Below, piece after piece: positions 1-5,910 of a DNA stretch of 64,000 nt; within the stretch, counting starts at the first letter, position 1; the number at the start of each line of letters is the position of its first letter. Made by a program: the position numbers and the translations under genes. The notes below the pieces were generated by a model, which worked only from the letters and a program-made list of their open reading frames with translations, searched no databases and was not told where the DNA came from. Source of the stretch: a virus; IMG/VR virus record IMGVR_UViG_3300034375_003182, positions 1 through 64,000 of that record; one strand, written 5' to 3'.

Positions 1-33
1 AAATTTTTAACTACCAAAATCTTTGAGAGCGTA

Positions 34-90
34 GGGGTATTATGAAACACACCCCACCTTAAGTAGAGTATTAACAGTACCCCCGGGTAC
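34..90. other. Two short inverted repeats upstream of the first gene
   Basis: GGGGT (34-38) can pair with ACCCC (51-55), and GTACCC (77-82) with GGGTAC (85-90) across two bases. They could be the end of an upstream terminator or an operator for the gene at 105. Neither has a poly-T tail, so the role is unknown. The rest of 1-104 shows no gene. Confidence 0.35.
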
Positions 91-104
91 ACAAAACTAT
101 TGAT

Positions 105-404
105 ATGCAAGAGAACATTGCAGGTGTAGTAGTAGGTTCAGTAGCTCGTTCCTATGAAGGCAACACATACTACAGAGCTACAGCAAAGACAGCAGAAGGA
201 CTGATTTCCTTTAAGATAGCAGAGCGTCCAGCTTCAGGACAAAATGTATTGCTAGACATTTACAAGAAAGGCACCAAGCTACCATTTGGAGATGGTTCTA
301 TTCTTGAGAAAGATTTAGCAGTATGTAAGTTAGATAACTTCGATATTGAGGTTGTGAAGACAGCAGACGCATTGCTAAAAGAGCTAGAGGGTATTACATT
401 GTAA
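105..404 (+). CDS. Small hypothetical protein, 99 aa
   Basis: I do not recognise this protein. It is mostly predicted beta strand with alternating hydrophobic residues in the first 55 positions, then a short charged helix at the C-terminus (DALLKELEG). The compact beta-rich N-terminal half would be compatible with an OB-like fold, but no diagnostic motif is visible. The ATG follows an AT-rich leader without a purine-rich ribosome site, as for most genes here. It stands alone upstream of the ribozyme region and ends in TAA at 404. An early phage gene of unknown role is the safest reading. Confidence 0.7.
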   Translation: MQENIAGVVVGSVARSYEGNTYYRATAKTAEGLISFKIAERPASGQNVLLDIYKKGTKLPFGDGSILEKDLAVCKLDNFDIEVVKTADALLKELEGITL

Positions 405-487
405 TACTCTTTATCTATCAACACAACATTAGTGTGTGAGTGTGTCAACTAGACTGCATTCACCACTTTTGTGGGTCTTTCACATTT

Positions 488-524
488 AGTGTCATTATTA
501 ACCATTACATTATATATCATTATG
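488..524 (+). repeat. Recurring leader element, copy A
   Basis: AGTGTC (488-493), then ATTATTAACC, then TTATATATCATT before an ATG. Related copies occur at 621-640 (inside ribozyme 1), 949-980 (end of ribozyme 2 and its downstream leader) and 1895-1922. Two copies are the 3' part of complete hammerheads; this one lacks the CUGAUGA and GAA core. It may be a decayed ribozyme or a shared promoter/leader. Confidence 0.45.
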
Positions 525-584
525 GACGAAGGCGAATGGCTAGACTGGATAATGGGAATTAGATTCCATAGTTATCCATACTAA
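522..584 (+). CDS. Possible 20-residue peptide
   Basis: ATG at 522 opens a 20-codon frame (MDEGEWLDWIMG then IRFHSYPY) ending in TAA two bases before the first hammerhead. The leader TTATATATCATT before the ATG closely parallels the leader of the membrane protein gene at 978, which is the only positive argument. Tryptophan-rich and acidic at its N-terminus; no family recognised. It could equally be untranslated leader. Confidence 0.3.
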   Translation: MDEGEWLDWIMGIRFHSYPY

Positions 585-585
585 A

Positions 586-632
586 GATAATCTGATGAGC
601 TTTTATTAAGCGAAACACTATGTGTCATTATC
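586..632 (+). ncRNA. Hammerhead ribozyme 1 (type I)
   Basis: All conserved core elements are present. Stem I strands are GATAAT (586-591) and ATTATC (627-632). The core CTGATGA is at 592-598. Stem II is GCTT/AAGC (599-602/608-611) with loop TTATT. GAA is at 612-614. Stem III is ACAC/GTGT (615-618/622-625) with loop TAT, followed by the unpaired C626. Predicted self-cleavage is after C626. Helix I is the open helix, which makes it type I. The fold follows the known hammerhead consensus exactly; activity is inferred. Confidence 0.93.
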
Positions 633-954
633 AAAATATATAGAAAGGTCGTGATATTCGACGTATTCCTAAGCAAGAAGACAAAAGGCTTTTTTAAAGA
701 TATTTAAGATTACAGGAGCTTAACATAATAGAGTGGTCGATCTCTTTATGACAGGCAGGTTTGATCACCTGTGCCGACAGAGGCAGTTGAACTACAAGGT
801 AGATTCAATCCTGTTGCTCCGTACAAAATAGCCTCACTCGTAAGACGGAAGGGAAGGAAGGATACCGATGACTAAATGTCAACGCAGAGTCTGGGCTTGT
901 TTTTAACAAAGATATACTGATGAGTCTTCAATAGACGAAACACTGTAAAGTGTC
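627..954 (+). ncRNA. 328-nt structured RNA bounded by two hammerhead cleavage sites
   Basis: Cleavage by both ribozymes would release 627-954 with 5'-OH and 2',3'-cyclic phosphate ends. Domain 1 is closed by GGAGC-tt-AAC (715-724) with GTTGCTCC (813-820). It encloses three hairpins: 725-749 (8 bp, one bulge), 754-775 (CAGGT/ACCTG core) and 787-808 (9 bp, AAG loop). Domain 2 is closed by AGCC/GGCT (830-833/894-897) and ACTC/GAGT (836-839/887-890), with a TGAC/GTCA hairpin (869-881). The cloverleaf-like outline resembles a tRNA but has no proper anticodon or T arm. No ORF of note is inside. The RNA class is not recognised. Because both ends are ligatable, a circular form is possible but unproven. 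Confidence 0.75.
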
Positions 955-960
955 TATATC
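911..960 (+). ncRNA. Hammerhead ribozyme 2 (type I)
   Basis: Stem I strands are GATATA (911-916) and TATATC (955-960). The core CTGATGA is at 917-923. Stem II is GTCT/AGAC (924-927/933-936) with loop TCAAT. GAA is at 937-939. Stem III is ACACT/AGTGT (940-944/949-953) with a GTAA loop, followed by C954, the predicted cleavage position. Stems I and II differ from ribozyme 1 by compensated changes, so pairing is kept. Cleavage would set the 5' end of the RNA carrying the small membrane-protein genes downstream. Confidence 0.95.
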
Positions 961-977
961 AACCAATGTTATATATT

Positions 978-1208
978 ATGTCTTATTATACTTACGGCAG
1001 ACTAAAGTTCTGCTATCAATTGTTAGCGTTTCTTACAGGTATTGTATCTATAATACTTGCAATATTCGCTATTGTTAATACTTCAATTTTGTACGGCTGC
1101 GCAACAGCTGTTACAATAATGCTAACTGCAGCGTTCATCAAAAGATCTGAGATGTATCAGACAAAGATGGACAACTGGAGTTACAAACACTATTTAGACA
1201 ATGAATAG
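978..1208 (+). CDS. Small two-helix membrane protein, 76 aa
   Basis: Two adjacent hydrophobic segments (about residues 15-35 and 38-55) are separated by a short turn with NTSILYG. They are followed by a charged C-terminal tail (KRSEMYQTKMDNW). No family recognised; a small inner-membrane protein. The start at 978 is preferred over the in-frame ATG at 966. The leader TTATATATT then directly precedes the ATG, as at 522, and 966 lies only 12 nt after the ribozyme cleavage site. The stop overlaps the start of the next gene (ATGAATAG), suggesting translational coupling with the two lipoproteins. Confidence 0.65.
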   Translation: MSYYTYGRLKFCYQLLAFLTGIVSIILAIFAIVNTSILYGCATAVTIMLTAAFIKRSEMYQTKMDNWSYKHYLDNE

Positions 1209-1341
1209 TAATTATACCCTCAAGGACTTAAGAGTACTAGTTGTACTCTTTGTCCTTGCGGTGTGGTTAACATCATGTTCCTCACCGAAAACATTGACAG
1301 GAAATGGATATGTAAAATCACATTGTAAAATGAAACGATGA
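1201..1341 (+). CDS. Tiny lipoprotein, 46 aa
   Basis: A short charged N-terminus is followed by a hydrophobic stretch (VLVVLFVLAVW) and a lipobox, LTSC at residues 23-26, so the mature peptide would be about 21 residues starting at Cys26. The mature part is short and basic (TGNGYVKSHCKMKR). The start ATG at 1201 overlaps the stop of the membrane protein upstream, and the stop TGA overlaps the ATG of the next gene. The three thus form a tight cassette. Phage outer-membrane spanins are often tiny lipoproteins like this; that role is only a possibility. Confidence 0.6.
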   Translation: MNSNYTLKDLRVLVVLFVLAVWLTSCSSPKTLTGNGYVKSHCKMKR

Positions 1342-1526
1342 AATATCTAATTATACTTATTTGTATCATAGCTCTAGGTAGCTGTGGTACAACACGTAGT
1401 CTTGAGCGTGCTAAGCTCGACTATGAACTTGACCAACTGTGGTCAGAATACAATTACAAAGCTGATTCTATTTGGATTCAGTATAATAATACAATCTCGG
1501 TGGATGCTCCTTCACTAACTGAATAA
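1338..1526 (+). CDS. Small lipoprotein, 62 aa
   Basis: A classic type II signal: MKYLIILICIIALGSC, with the lipobox LGSC at residues 13-16. Mature length is about 47 residues, with a charged helical region (SLERAKLDYELDQLW) and a Tyr/Trp-rich tail. The start overlaps the stop of the preceding lipoprotein gene by ATGA. Two consecutive small lipoproteins behind a small membrane protein suggest an envelope function such as lysis (spanin-like) or superinfection exclusion. No family recognised. A structured RNA follows directly after the stop. Confidence 0.75.
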   Translation: MKYLIILICIIALGSCGTTRSLERAKLDYELDQLWSEYNYKADSIWIQYNNTISVDAPSLTE

Positions 1527-1528
1527 GC

Positions 1529-1870
1529 TTTACGCTAAAGGTTGGACGAGATATAATCAAGCAATGTATCCTGGGGGAGCAAGGCCAGTCGTGGCTACTG
1601 CTTAATATACCTACGAGAGGTAGTCCTACGGATACACTTGACATAATATAATAACAGGTGTAACAATAAGCCTAGTGGTTAGTGATAACCTTCTAGAACT
1701 AGTGACGAACAGTAGAGGTGCCTCAAAGGGGAATGTAACATCGAGAAAAACGGCTGCTGACCTGTTATTAGTAACATAAAGAGAGTTGGTTAGTGCACAT
1801 AACCACCATCCCGATACAAGTGAAGCGGTGAAATACAGAAATAAGACTAGGATCTGTACTCTCTTTTTTA
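1529..1870 (+). ncRNA. Multi-domain structured RNA of unknown class
   Basis: No credible gene lies here, but long-range pairings are dense. Domain 1: TCAAG/CTTGA (1557-1561/1637-1641) stacked on GTATCC/GGATAC (1566-1571/1630-1635). It encloses hairpins 1578-1602 (AGCA/TGCT plus GCCA/TGGC) and 1608-1622 (TACCT/AGGTA). Domain 2: an 11-bp helix, TAATAACAGGT with ACCTGTTATTA (1649-1659/1760-1770). Domain 3: AAAGAGAGT/ACTCTCTTT (1778-1786/1858-1866), with the inner hairpin TGGTTA/TAACCA (1787-1805), ending in a T run like an intrinsic terminator. I do not match it to RNase P, tmRNA or 6S RNA. Confidence 0.7.
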
Positions 1871-1883
1871 TAATTAACAGAGG

Positions 1884-1922
1884 ACACTGCTGAAAGTGTG
1901 TCATTGCTAACCACAATATATA
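1884..1922 (+). repeat. Recurring leader element, copy C
   Basis: GACACT (1884-1889) can pair with AGTGTGTC (1895-1902, one G bulged). It is followed by ATTGCTAACC and ATATATAATT. The arrangement matches the stem III plus cleavage-side part of the hammerheads at 586 and 911, without their catalytic core. It lies just behind the terminator-like end of the structured RNA and ahead of the next gene, so a promoter or leader role is possible. Confidence 0.4.
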
Positions 1923-1950
1923 ATTACTAATTTATTAAATCTAAAAGAAA

Positions 1951-2193
1951 GTGAAAGAAAATGAAAGACTAATTTGGACAGTAACTTACAGTTGCGATGA
2001 ATCGGGTGACACTACAGTGCCACTAAACTATCACACTTGCCAAAGAACATCAGTTTTTGGTAATAGTGAAGAAGCTCATGACTTTTATTCTCAATGCATT
2101 GGGCAGAAGGATATTAGACAGATAGCTATATCTTATGATGACTTATGTCGTGCAAAATACGATGTTATAGACATAGACAAACTTAATTATTAA
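1951..2193 (+). CDS. Small hypothetical protein, 80 aa
   Basis: The only initiation codon near the open end of this frame is GTG at 1951; an ATG at 1961 is out of frame and an in-frame stop lies at 1942. The protein is polar and mixed alpha/beta. It has three cysteines in the first 50 residues (YSCDES, YHTCQR, YSQCIG) and an acidic C-terminal part (DDLCRAKYDVIDIDKL). No family recognised. It belongs to the group of small early genes ahead of the replication block. Confidence 0.6.
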   Translation: MKENERLIWTVTYSCDESGDTTVPLNYHTCQRTSVFGNSEEAHDFYSQCIGQKDIRQIAISYDDLCRAKYDVIDIDKLNY

Positions 2194-2211
2194 TTTTTTA
2201 ATCCATTAGAA

Positions 2212-2850
2212 ATGACAAATGCGATGAACAGTGGTAGTATCCCCACTCTAAATGAGAATGATACACTATTGTACAGAATCTGGTCTACAAGTTCAGACAA
2301 AGTACAGCTAGAATTTATTGAAAATGTAAACAATCCATACAGAAGTGGTGGTGGTGCAGGTATAAACTTATTATATCTTGCTAACAAATCAGATGTAAGA
2401 TTTACTCGTAGAGGGTATCGTGCATGGTTGACTGGTACTGCTGAAGATGTTTACCCATTATTCAACATTGATCCTAACCATGTAGCTAATAGCTGGCAAC
2501 ATGATGCTGAAAGAGATAAGAATTATGTTGAACTAAACATTGTTAATCCAACTGTTGTTGGTGTAGCTAGTCCTGATGGCGAAGTTGTTCGTGCTAGAGT
2601 TCAGATTACTGAATCTACAGAGCCTAACGCTTGGCAAGCTGAAGATCCAGAGAACCGCTGCAAGCGCAAAGGTAAAGATGGTGAAGTTATGCTACACAAT
2701 GGAAAGAAAGTATTTATGAATGCACAAGTTGTATCATGTTATGGTGACACAGCTGCAGAGCAAACATTCTTGAAGACAGACACTGCTGTTGTACAAAACG
2801 CAGATGCCTTGGATAAGTTTGCAGATGTTGCAGGATTAAACCTAGGATAA
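2212..2850 (+). CDS. Hypothetical protein, 212 aa
   Basis: A soluble, mixed-composition protein without signal peptide or membrane segment. Visible features are a glycine-rich turn (RSGGGAG, residues 45-51), a central region rich in beta-type sequence (about 100-135) and a basic patch CKRKGKDG near 150. No catalytic motif or family is recognised. It is followed by a strong hairpin and a Bacteroidota-type promoter, so it probably ends a transcription unit. Codon use resembles the neighbouring replication genes. Confidence 0.8.
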   Translation: MTNAMNSGSIPTLNENDTLLYRIWSTSSDKVQLEFIENVNNPYRSGGGAGINLLYLANKSDVRFTRRGYRAWLTGTAEDVYPLFNIDPNHVANSWQHDAERDKNYVELNIVNPTVVGVASPDGEVVRARVQITESTEPNAWQAEDPENRCKRKGKDGEVMLHNGKKVFMNAQVVSCYGDTAAEQTFLKTDTAVVQNADALDKFADVAGLNLG

Positions 2851-2858
2851 TATAAATA

Positions 2859-2892
2859 ATTTAGGTATATCATTTGTTTGGTATACCTAAAT
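2859..2892 (+). terminator. Strong hairpin after the 212-aa gene
   Basis: ATTTAGGTATA (2859-2869) pairs perfectly with TATACCTAAAT (2882-2892), an 11-bp stem with a 12-nt loop, directly behind the stop codon at 2850. The T run after it is weak, so termination efficiency is uncertain. It overlaps the promoter that follows. Confidence 0.6.
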
Positions 2893-2904
2893 TTACTATA
2901 TTTG
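2873..2904 (+). promoter_or_regulatory. Bacteroidota-type promoter, TTTG-N20-TATATTTG
   Basis: TTTG at 2873-2876 and TATATTTG at 2897-2904 are separated by 20 bases. This matches the known Bacteroidota -33/-7 consensus (TTTG, about 19-21 nt, TANNTTTG). Transcription would begin around 2911, about 40 nt before the AT-hook gene. It suggests use of the host primary sigma factor for the replication operon. Confidence 0.65.
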
Positions 2905-2952
2905 TAAAGTTTTATAAAGAATATTTATACATAATTATCTAAATCATTGAAA

Positions 2953-3144
2953 ATGAATACATTAATAAAAAGCGCAGGTAAGGTAGTAGCTACAGTATCT
3001 GCATCTCATAATGTCACAGTAACTGAAAAGCAGATTACTATTGACTTATTTACTACCACGACTAAAACCAAAACCAAAAGACGTGGAAGACCTGTAGGGT
3101 CTAAAGCTAAGAAGTCTACTAAGACTACGAAGAAGACAGCCTAA
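2953..3144 (+). CDS. AT-hook-like small basic DNA-binding protein, 63 aa
   Basis: The C-terminal half is Lys/Thr-rich and contains KRRGRPVGSKAKK, an AT-hook core (RGRP flanked by basic residues), which in known proteins binds the minor groove of AT-rich DNA. The first 35 residues look like a short beta-rich module. The ATG at 2953 is preferred over a TTG six bases upstream. The gene lies behind a Bacteroidota-type promoter and is closed by a strong terminator, so it appears to be monocistronic and possibly highly expressed. A role in DNA organisation or regulation is inferred. Confidence 0.7.
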   Translation: MNTLIKSAGKVVATVSASHNVTVTEKQITIDLFTTTTKTKTKRRGRPVGSKAKKSTKTTKKTA

Positions 3145-3174
3145 TCAATAGACTGTTAATACTAATTGATAATG

Positions 3175-3198
3175 AAGGGGCCTTGTGCCCCTTTGTTG
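3175..3198 (+). terminator. Intrinsic terminator after the AT-hook gene
   Basis: AAGGGGC (3175-3181) pairs with GCCCCTT (3187-3193) around a 5-nt loop, followed by TTGTTGT. It also shows that the next gene cannot start at the in-frame GTG at 3185, which lies inside the hairpin. Confidence 0.75.
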
Positions 3199-3214
3199 TC
3201 TAATTCTATTTATC

Positions 3215-3412
3215 ATGCAGAATACTACTTTAACTAGAGGAGAAGTATCTCTTCTTATACACAGCGTACAGCGCACTTTAATTAAGCTAGAGCAATATGA
3301 TTCTAGTAGTGAGTTGGTTAGAAAGCATAGACTTCTTATCAACAGATTATTAGATATAGAGCAGGCACTGAACGAAGAAATAAAGAAAGAACCAATAACA
3401 ATATATAAATAA
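3215..3412 (+). CDS. Small helical hypothetical protein, 65 aa
   Basis: Almost entirely predicted alpha helix with many charged residues (SVQRTLIKLEQYD, RKHRLLINRLLDIEQALNEEIKKE). No family recognised. The start at 3215 is chosen because an upstream in-frame GTG at 3185 falls within the terminator hairpin. The stop TAA overlaps the ATG of the next gene by one base (TAATG). It opens the operon that leads into DNA polymerase. Confidence 0.65.
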   Translation: MQNTTLTRGEVSLLIHSVQRTLIKLEQYDSSSELVRKHRLLINRLLDIEQALNEEIKKEPITIYK

Positions 3413-3642
3413 TGGGAAAGATGAAAGAGTTATATGCAGCTATTCAAGAGGGAGAGATAGAAACCTTAAGACATAAGATTAGATCAGCTGAGCAACAAGG
3501 TCAGCCAGAATTAGAATGGCAAGGTAAATTTGTATCCACAACATATGCTACATATCTAGTACAATTTAGTGATACATTCTTAAAAGAACTAACAGATGAT
3601 AACATTAGTAACGCAAACAACAAGTCTGAGCGACTCATATAA
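3412..3642 (+). CDS. Small hypothetical protein upstream of DNA polymerase, 76 aa
   Basis: A charged N-terminal helix (about residues 3-28, MKELYAAIQEGEIETLRHKIR) is followed by a short beta-like region (LEWQGKFVSTTYATYLVQF). No family recognised. It is coupled to the upstream gene by TAATG, and its last 47 bases overlap the start of the polymerase gene. This is unusual but still compatible with the polymerase ATG at 3596. Confidence 0.6.
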   Translation: MGKMKELYAAIQEGEIETLRHKIRSAEQQGQPELEWQGKFVSTTYATYLVQFSDTFLKELTDDNISNANNKSERLI

Positions 3643-5485
3643 GCTAGGCACTATTCAAAATGTGGTAGACTATTGCCACGACAAAGAAGTTCTAGGTGTT
3701 GATACAGAAACTGAAGGATTTGACTTTACTTGCAAGAAGATGATTATGTTCCAGATTGGGGACGAGCATCAGCAGTTTGTTATAGACACTAGGTTTATTG
3801 ATATTACACCTTTAAAAAATATATTAGAATCGCCTGCTATTATAAAGATATTTCACAATGCTAAGTTTGACTACAAGTTTATTAAAAAGTGGTCAGGTAT
3901 AGAATGTGATGGAGTTTATGATACGTTTTTGGTTGAAAGAATACTATCTTGTGGTCGTCACATAGGTTATGGACTGAAAGACCTCTGTAAACGCTACTTA
4001 AATGTAGAGTTAAATAAAGAAATCAGAAACCAATTTATAGGGTTATCCGGCCAAGCTTATCGTGATGACCAGATAGTATACGGTGCCAAAGACGTAGAAT
4101 ATTTATGTAAGCTTCGTAAGCTACAGTTGCCTAAGATAGAAGAGTTTAAACTACAGAGTGTAGTAGAACTTGAAAACCGTGCAGTGTTAGCATTCTCTGA
4201 TATTGAATACAATGGTATTGATATTGATAAAGATGCTTGGGAGGTCATTGCACGTGCAAGCGAACAAGAAGCCTTGGACATGAGAGATAAATTAGATGAC
4301 CTGGTAAAAATCGTCCCAGAGTTGTCGTGCTTTGTGTTAACTCATGTTCAAGGTGACTTGTTTACTCCTATTGAAGATATACGTAAAGTTGGGGTCAAGT
4401 GGACTAGCCCTACACAAGTTCTAAAAGTATTTCAAAAACTAGTCCCTGAACTAGAAGATGTTAACGGTAAGAAAATGTACAAGTACAGACGTAAGCACAA
4501 AGTCATTGATTTGTATGTCAAATACAAAGAAAAGATGAAGCTTGCTACTTCTTACGGTAAAGACTTCTTTAAATTTGTTTCAAGCGATGGTAAAGTACAT
4601 ACGCAATTCAATCAAATACTTGACACTGGACGGGTCGCATCCAAGAAGCCAAACATGCAACAGATACCTGCGGATAATAAGTTCCGTAATTGCTTTTTGG
4701 CTCCTGACGGCTGGTGTTTCGTCAGCAGTGACTATTCTTCTCAAGAGCTTAATGTAATTGCATTTGGCTCTAGTGATCCTGTATGGATTAAAGCTCTTCA
4801 AAAAGGACAAGACTTACACAGTGTGTGTGCTGATCTTGTATACGGACAAGAGTGGATAGATGCGGCTGAAGATGACTGTAGTTATATGAAGAACAAAAGC
4901 AAGTGTAAATGTCCTAAGCACGGTAAACTACGTACAAATGTTAAGACTATTAACTTTGGACTAGCCTATGGTATGGGACCACATAAACTTGCGGATACTC
5001 TTGATATAAATACAAAGGCAGCTGAAGCTCTGATTAATAAATACTTTGAAGCGTTCCCAGCTATTGGCGGGTTCCTAGATAAACTAGGCAGCTTTGGCAA
5101 AAAGTTTGGTTATATCAAAACATTTCCACCCTACAACAGACGTCGTTGGTTTCCTACATGGTACCCTCGTATCTATAAAGACAAGAGCCAGGCTTTTGAG
5201 CTTGGTAGTATAGAGCGCGCTAGTAAGAATACACCTATACAAGGTGCATCTGCTGACATGACTAAGAAAGCTTTGATTCTTATCAGAGACCACATTAAAC
5301 TGTATGACTTACCTGTAAAGATAGTTATGACAGTACATGACCAGGTAGACACTATATGTAAAGAGAGCATAGCAGAAGAGTGGGTGATTACAATGACAAG
5401 ACTAATGGAGCAAGCAGCTCTTGAGGTAGTTACGAACGGTCTGTTGAAAGCAGACACAAATATTAGTAAATCATGGGAAAAATAA
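3596..5485 (+). CDS. polA: DNA polymerase I family (family A) with 3'-5' exonuclease
   Basis: The phage replicative polymerase. The N-terminal DnaQ-like proofreading domain has D36-T-E38, N88 and D92 in HNAKFD, and Y162-D166 in YGAKD. Polymerase motif A is DYSSQELN with catalytic D379. Motif B is R446-x3-K450 with NFGLAYG (453-459). Motif C is H581-D-Q, where bacterial enzymes have HDE. There is no 5'-3' exonuclease domain; a separate exonuclease is encoded at 16725. Between motifs A and B a Cys-rich insert (CSYMKNKSKCKCPKHGK) could bind zinc. At 629 aa it is typical of phage PolA. The 3' end overlaps the next gene by 13 nt. Confidence 0.97.
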   Translation: MITLVTQTTSLSDSYKLGTIQNVVDYCHDKEVLGVDTETEGFDFTCKKMIMFQIGDEHQQFVIDTRFIDITPLKNILESPAIIKIFHNAKFDYKFIKKWSGIECDGVYDTFLVERILSCGRHIGYGLKDLCKRYLNVELNKEIRNQFIGLSGQAYRDDQIVYGAKDVEYLCKLRKLQLPKIEEFKLQSVVELENRAVLAFSDIEYNGIDIDKDAWEVIARASEQEALDMRDKLDDLVKIVPELSCFVLTHVQGDLFTPIEDIRKVGVKWTSPTQVLKVFQKLVPELEDVNGKKMYKYRRKHKVIDLYVKYKEKMKLATSYGKDFFKFVSSDGKVHTQFNQILDTGRVASKKPNMQQIPADNKFRNCFLAPDGWCFVSSDYSSQELNVIAFGSSDPVWIKALQKGQDLHSVCADLVYGQEWIDAAEDDCSYMKNKSKCKCPKHGKLRTNVKTINFGLAYGMGPHKLADTLDINTKAAEALINKYFEAFPAIGGFLDKLGSFGKKFGYIKTFPPYNRRRWFPTWYPRIYKDKSQAFELGSIERASKNTPIQGASADMTKKALILIRDHIKLYDLPVKIVMTVHDQVDTICKESIAEEWVITMTRLMEQAALEVVTNGLLKADTNISKSWEK

Positions 5486-5910
5486 AATTATATAAACTAG
5501 ATGCAAACGTTGCAAGAATACTTGCTACTGTGTCTAGACTTACTGAGGTCCCAATCAGTAAGATTAGAGGTAAAACCAGAAACGGTGAAGTAGTTGCGGC
5601 TAGACGTATATGTATGGTGCTTATTAATGATAAGTTAAAATACAGCTCTACTGTAAATGCTGCTATATTTCATAGAGATCATGCTACAGTGCTGCACGCA
5701 TTTAAAGTGCATGCAGATCTTATGGATGTAGATAAGGCATATGCAGAGTTCTTTAATATATGTGAAATAGCTATAGGAATTAAAGGTATGTCAGATTCTA
5801 ATGATAAAGATGAAATGATAAAAAAGTTTGCAGCTCGTGTGGAATATCTTGAGCATGAAAATGAAGAACTGCAAATGCAAATTAGTAAAATACAAGTAAT
5901 ATTATCATGA
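5473..5910 (+). CDS. DnaA domain IV-like DNA-binding protein with coiled coil
   Basis: Residues 15-80 resemble the C-terminal DNA-binding domain of the replication initiator DnaA. They include ISKIRGKTR, then VAARRICMVL, and the signature RDHATVLHA at 68-76 (DnaA consensus is RDHSTVxHA). There is no AAA+ ATPase part. A heptad-rich coiled coil (about 108-143) follows instead and suggests oligomerisation. Lying directly downstream of PolA with a 13-nt overlap, it may mark an origin or recruit replication proteins. It could alternatively act as a DnaA-box-binding regulator. Confidence 0.8.
   Translation: MGKIKLYKLDANVARILATVSRLTEVPISKIRGKTRNGEVVAARRICMVLINDKLKYSSTVNAAIFHRDHATVLHAFKVHADLMDVDKAYAEFFNICEIAIGIKGMSDSNDKDEMIKKFAARVEYLEHENEELQMQISKIQVILS

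Larger units (their letters stand above)
405..585 (+). other. Spacer between first gene and first ribozyme
   Basis: No large gene fits. The stretch holds a small CCAC-tttt-GTGG hairpin near 460-475 and a CAC/GTG mini-stem at 481-491 followed by GTCATTATTAACC. That last piece looks like the 3' half of the hammerhead units downstream. It also contains a possible 20-codon ORF (522-584). Confidence 0.5.

Noticed and set aside
572-580. TTATCCATA, one mismatch from a DnaA box
   Set aside because: A single 9-mer with one mismatch is expected by chance in 64 kb, and no cluster was found. It is not enough for an origin call.
715-820. Possible tRNA gene in the ribozyme-bounded RNA
   Set aside because: The acceptor-like helix and D-arm-like hairpin are present, but there is no anticodon arm with a 7-nt loop, the T loop does not form, and the length is about 105 nt with bulged closing pairs. 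No CCA is placed correctly. Kept as a cloverleaf-like RNA only.
627-954. Group I intron
   Set aside because: Some purine-rich runs recalled intron cores, but there is no clear P3-P7 pairing, no interrupted gene around it, and the ribozyme boundaries explain the ends.
1626-1916. 96-aa minus-strand ORF
   Set aside because: It runs antisense to the structured RNA, has no neighbours, and is an unlikely protein; RNA pairings explain the region better.
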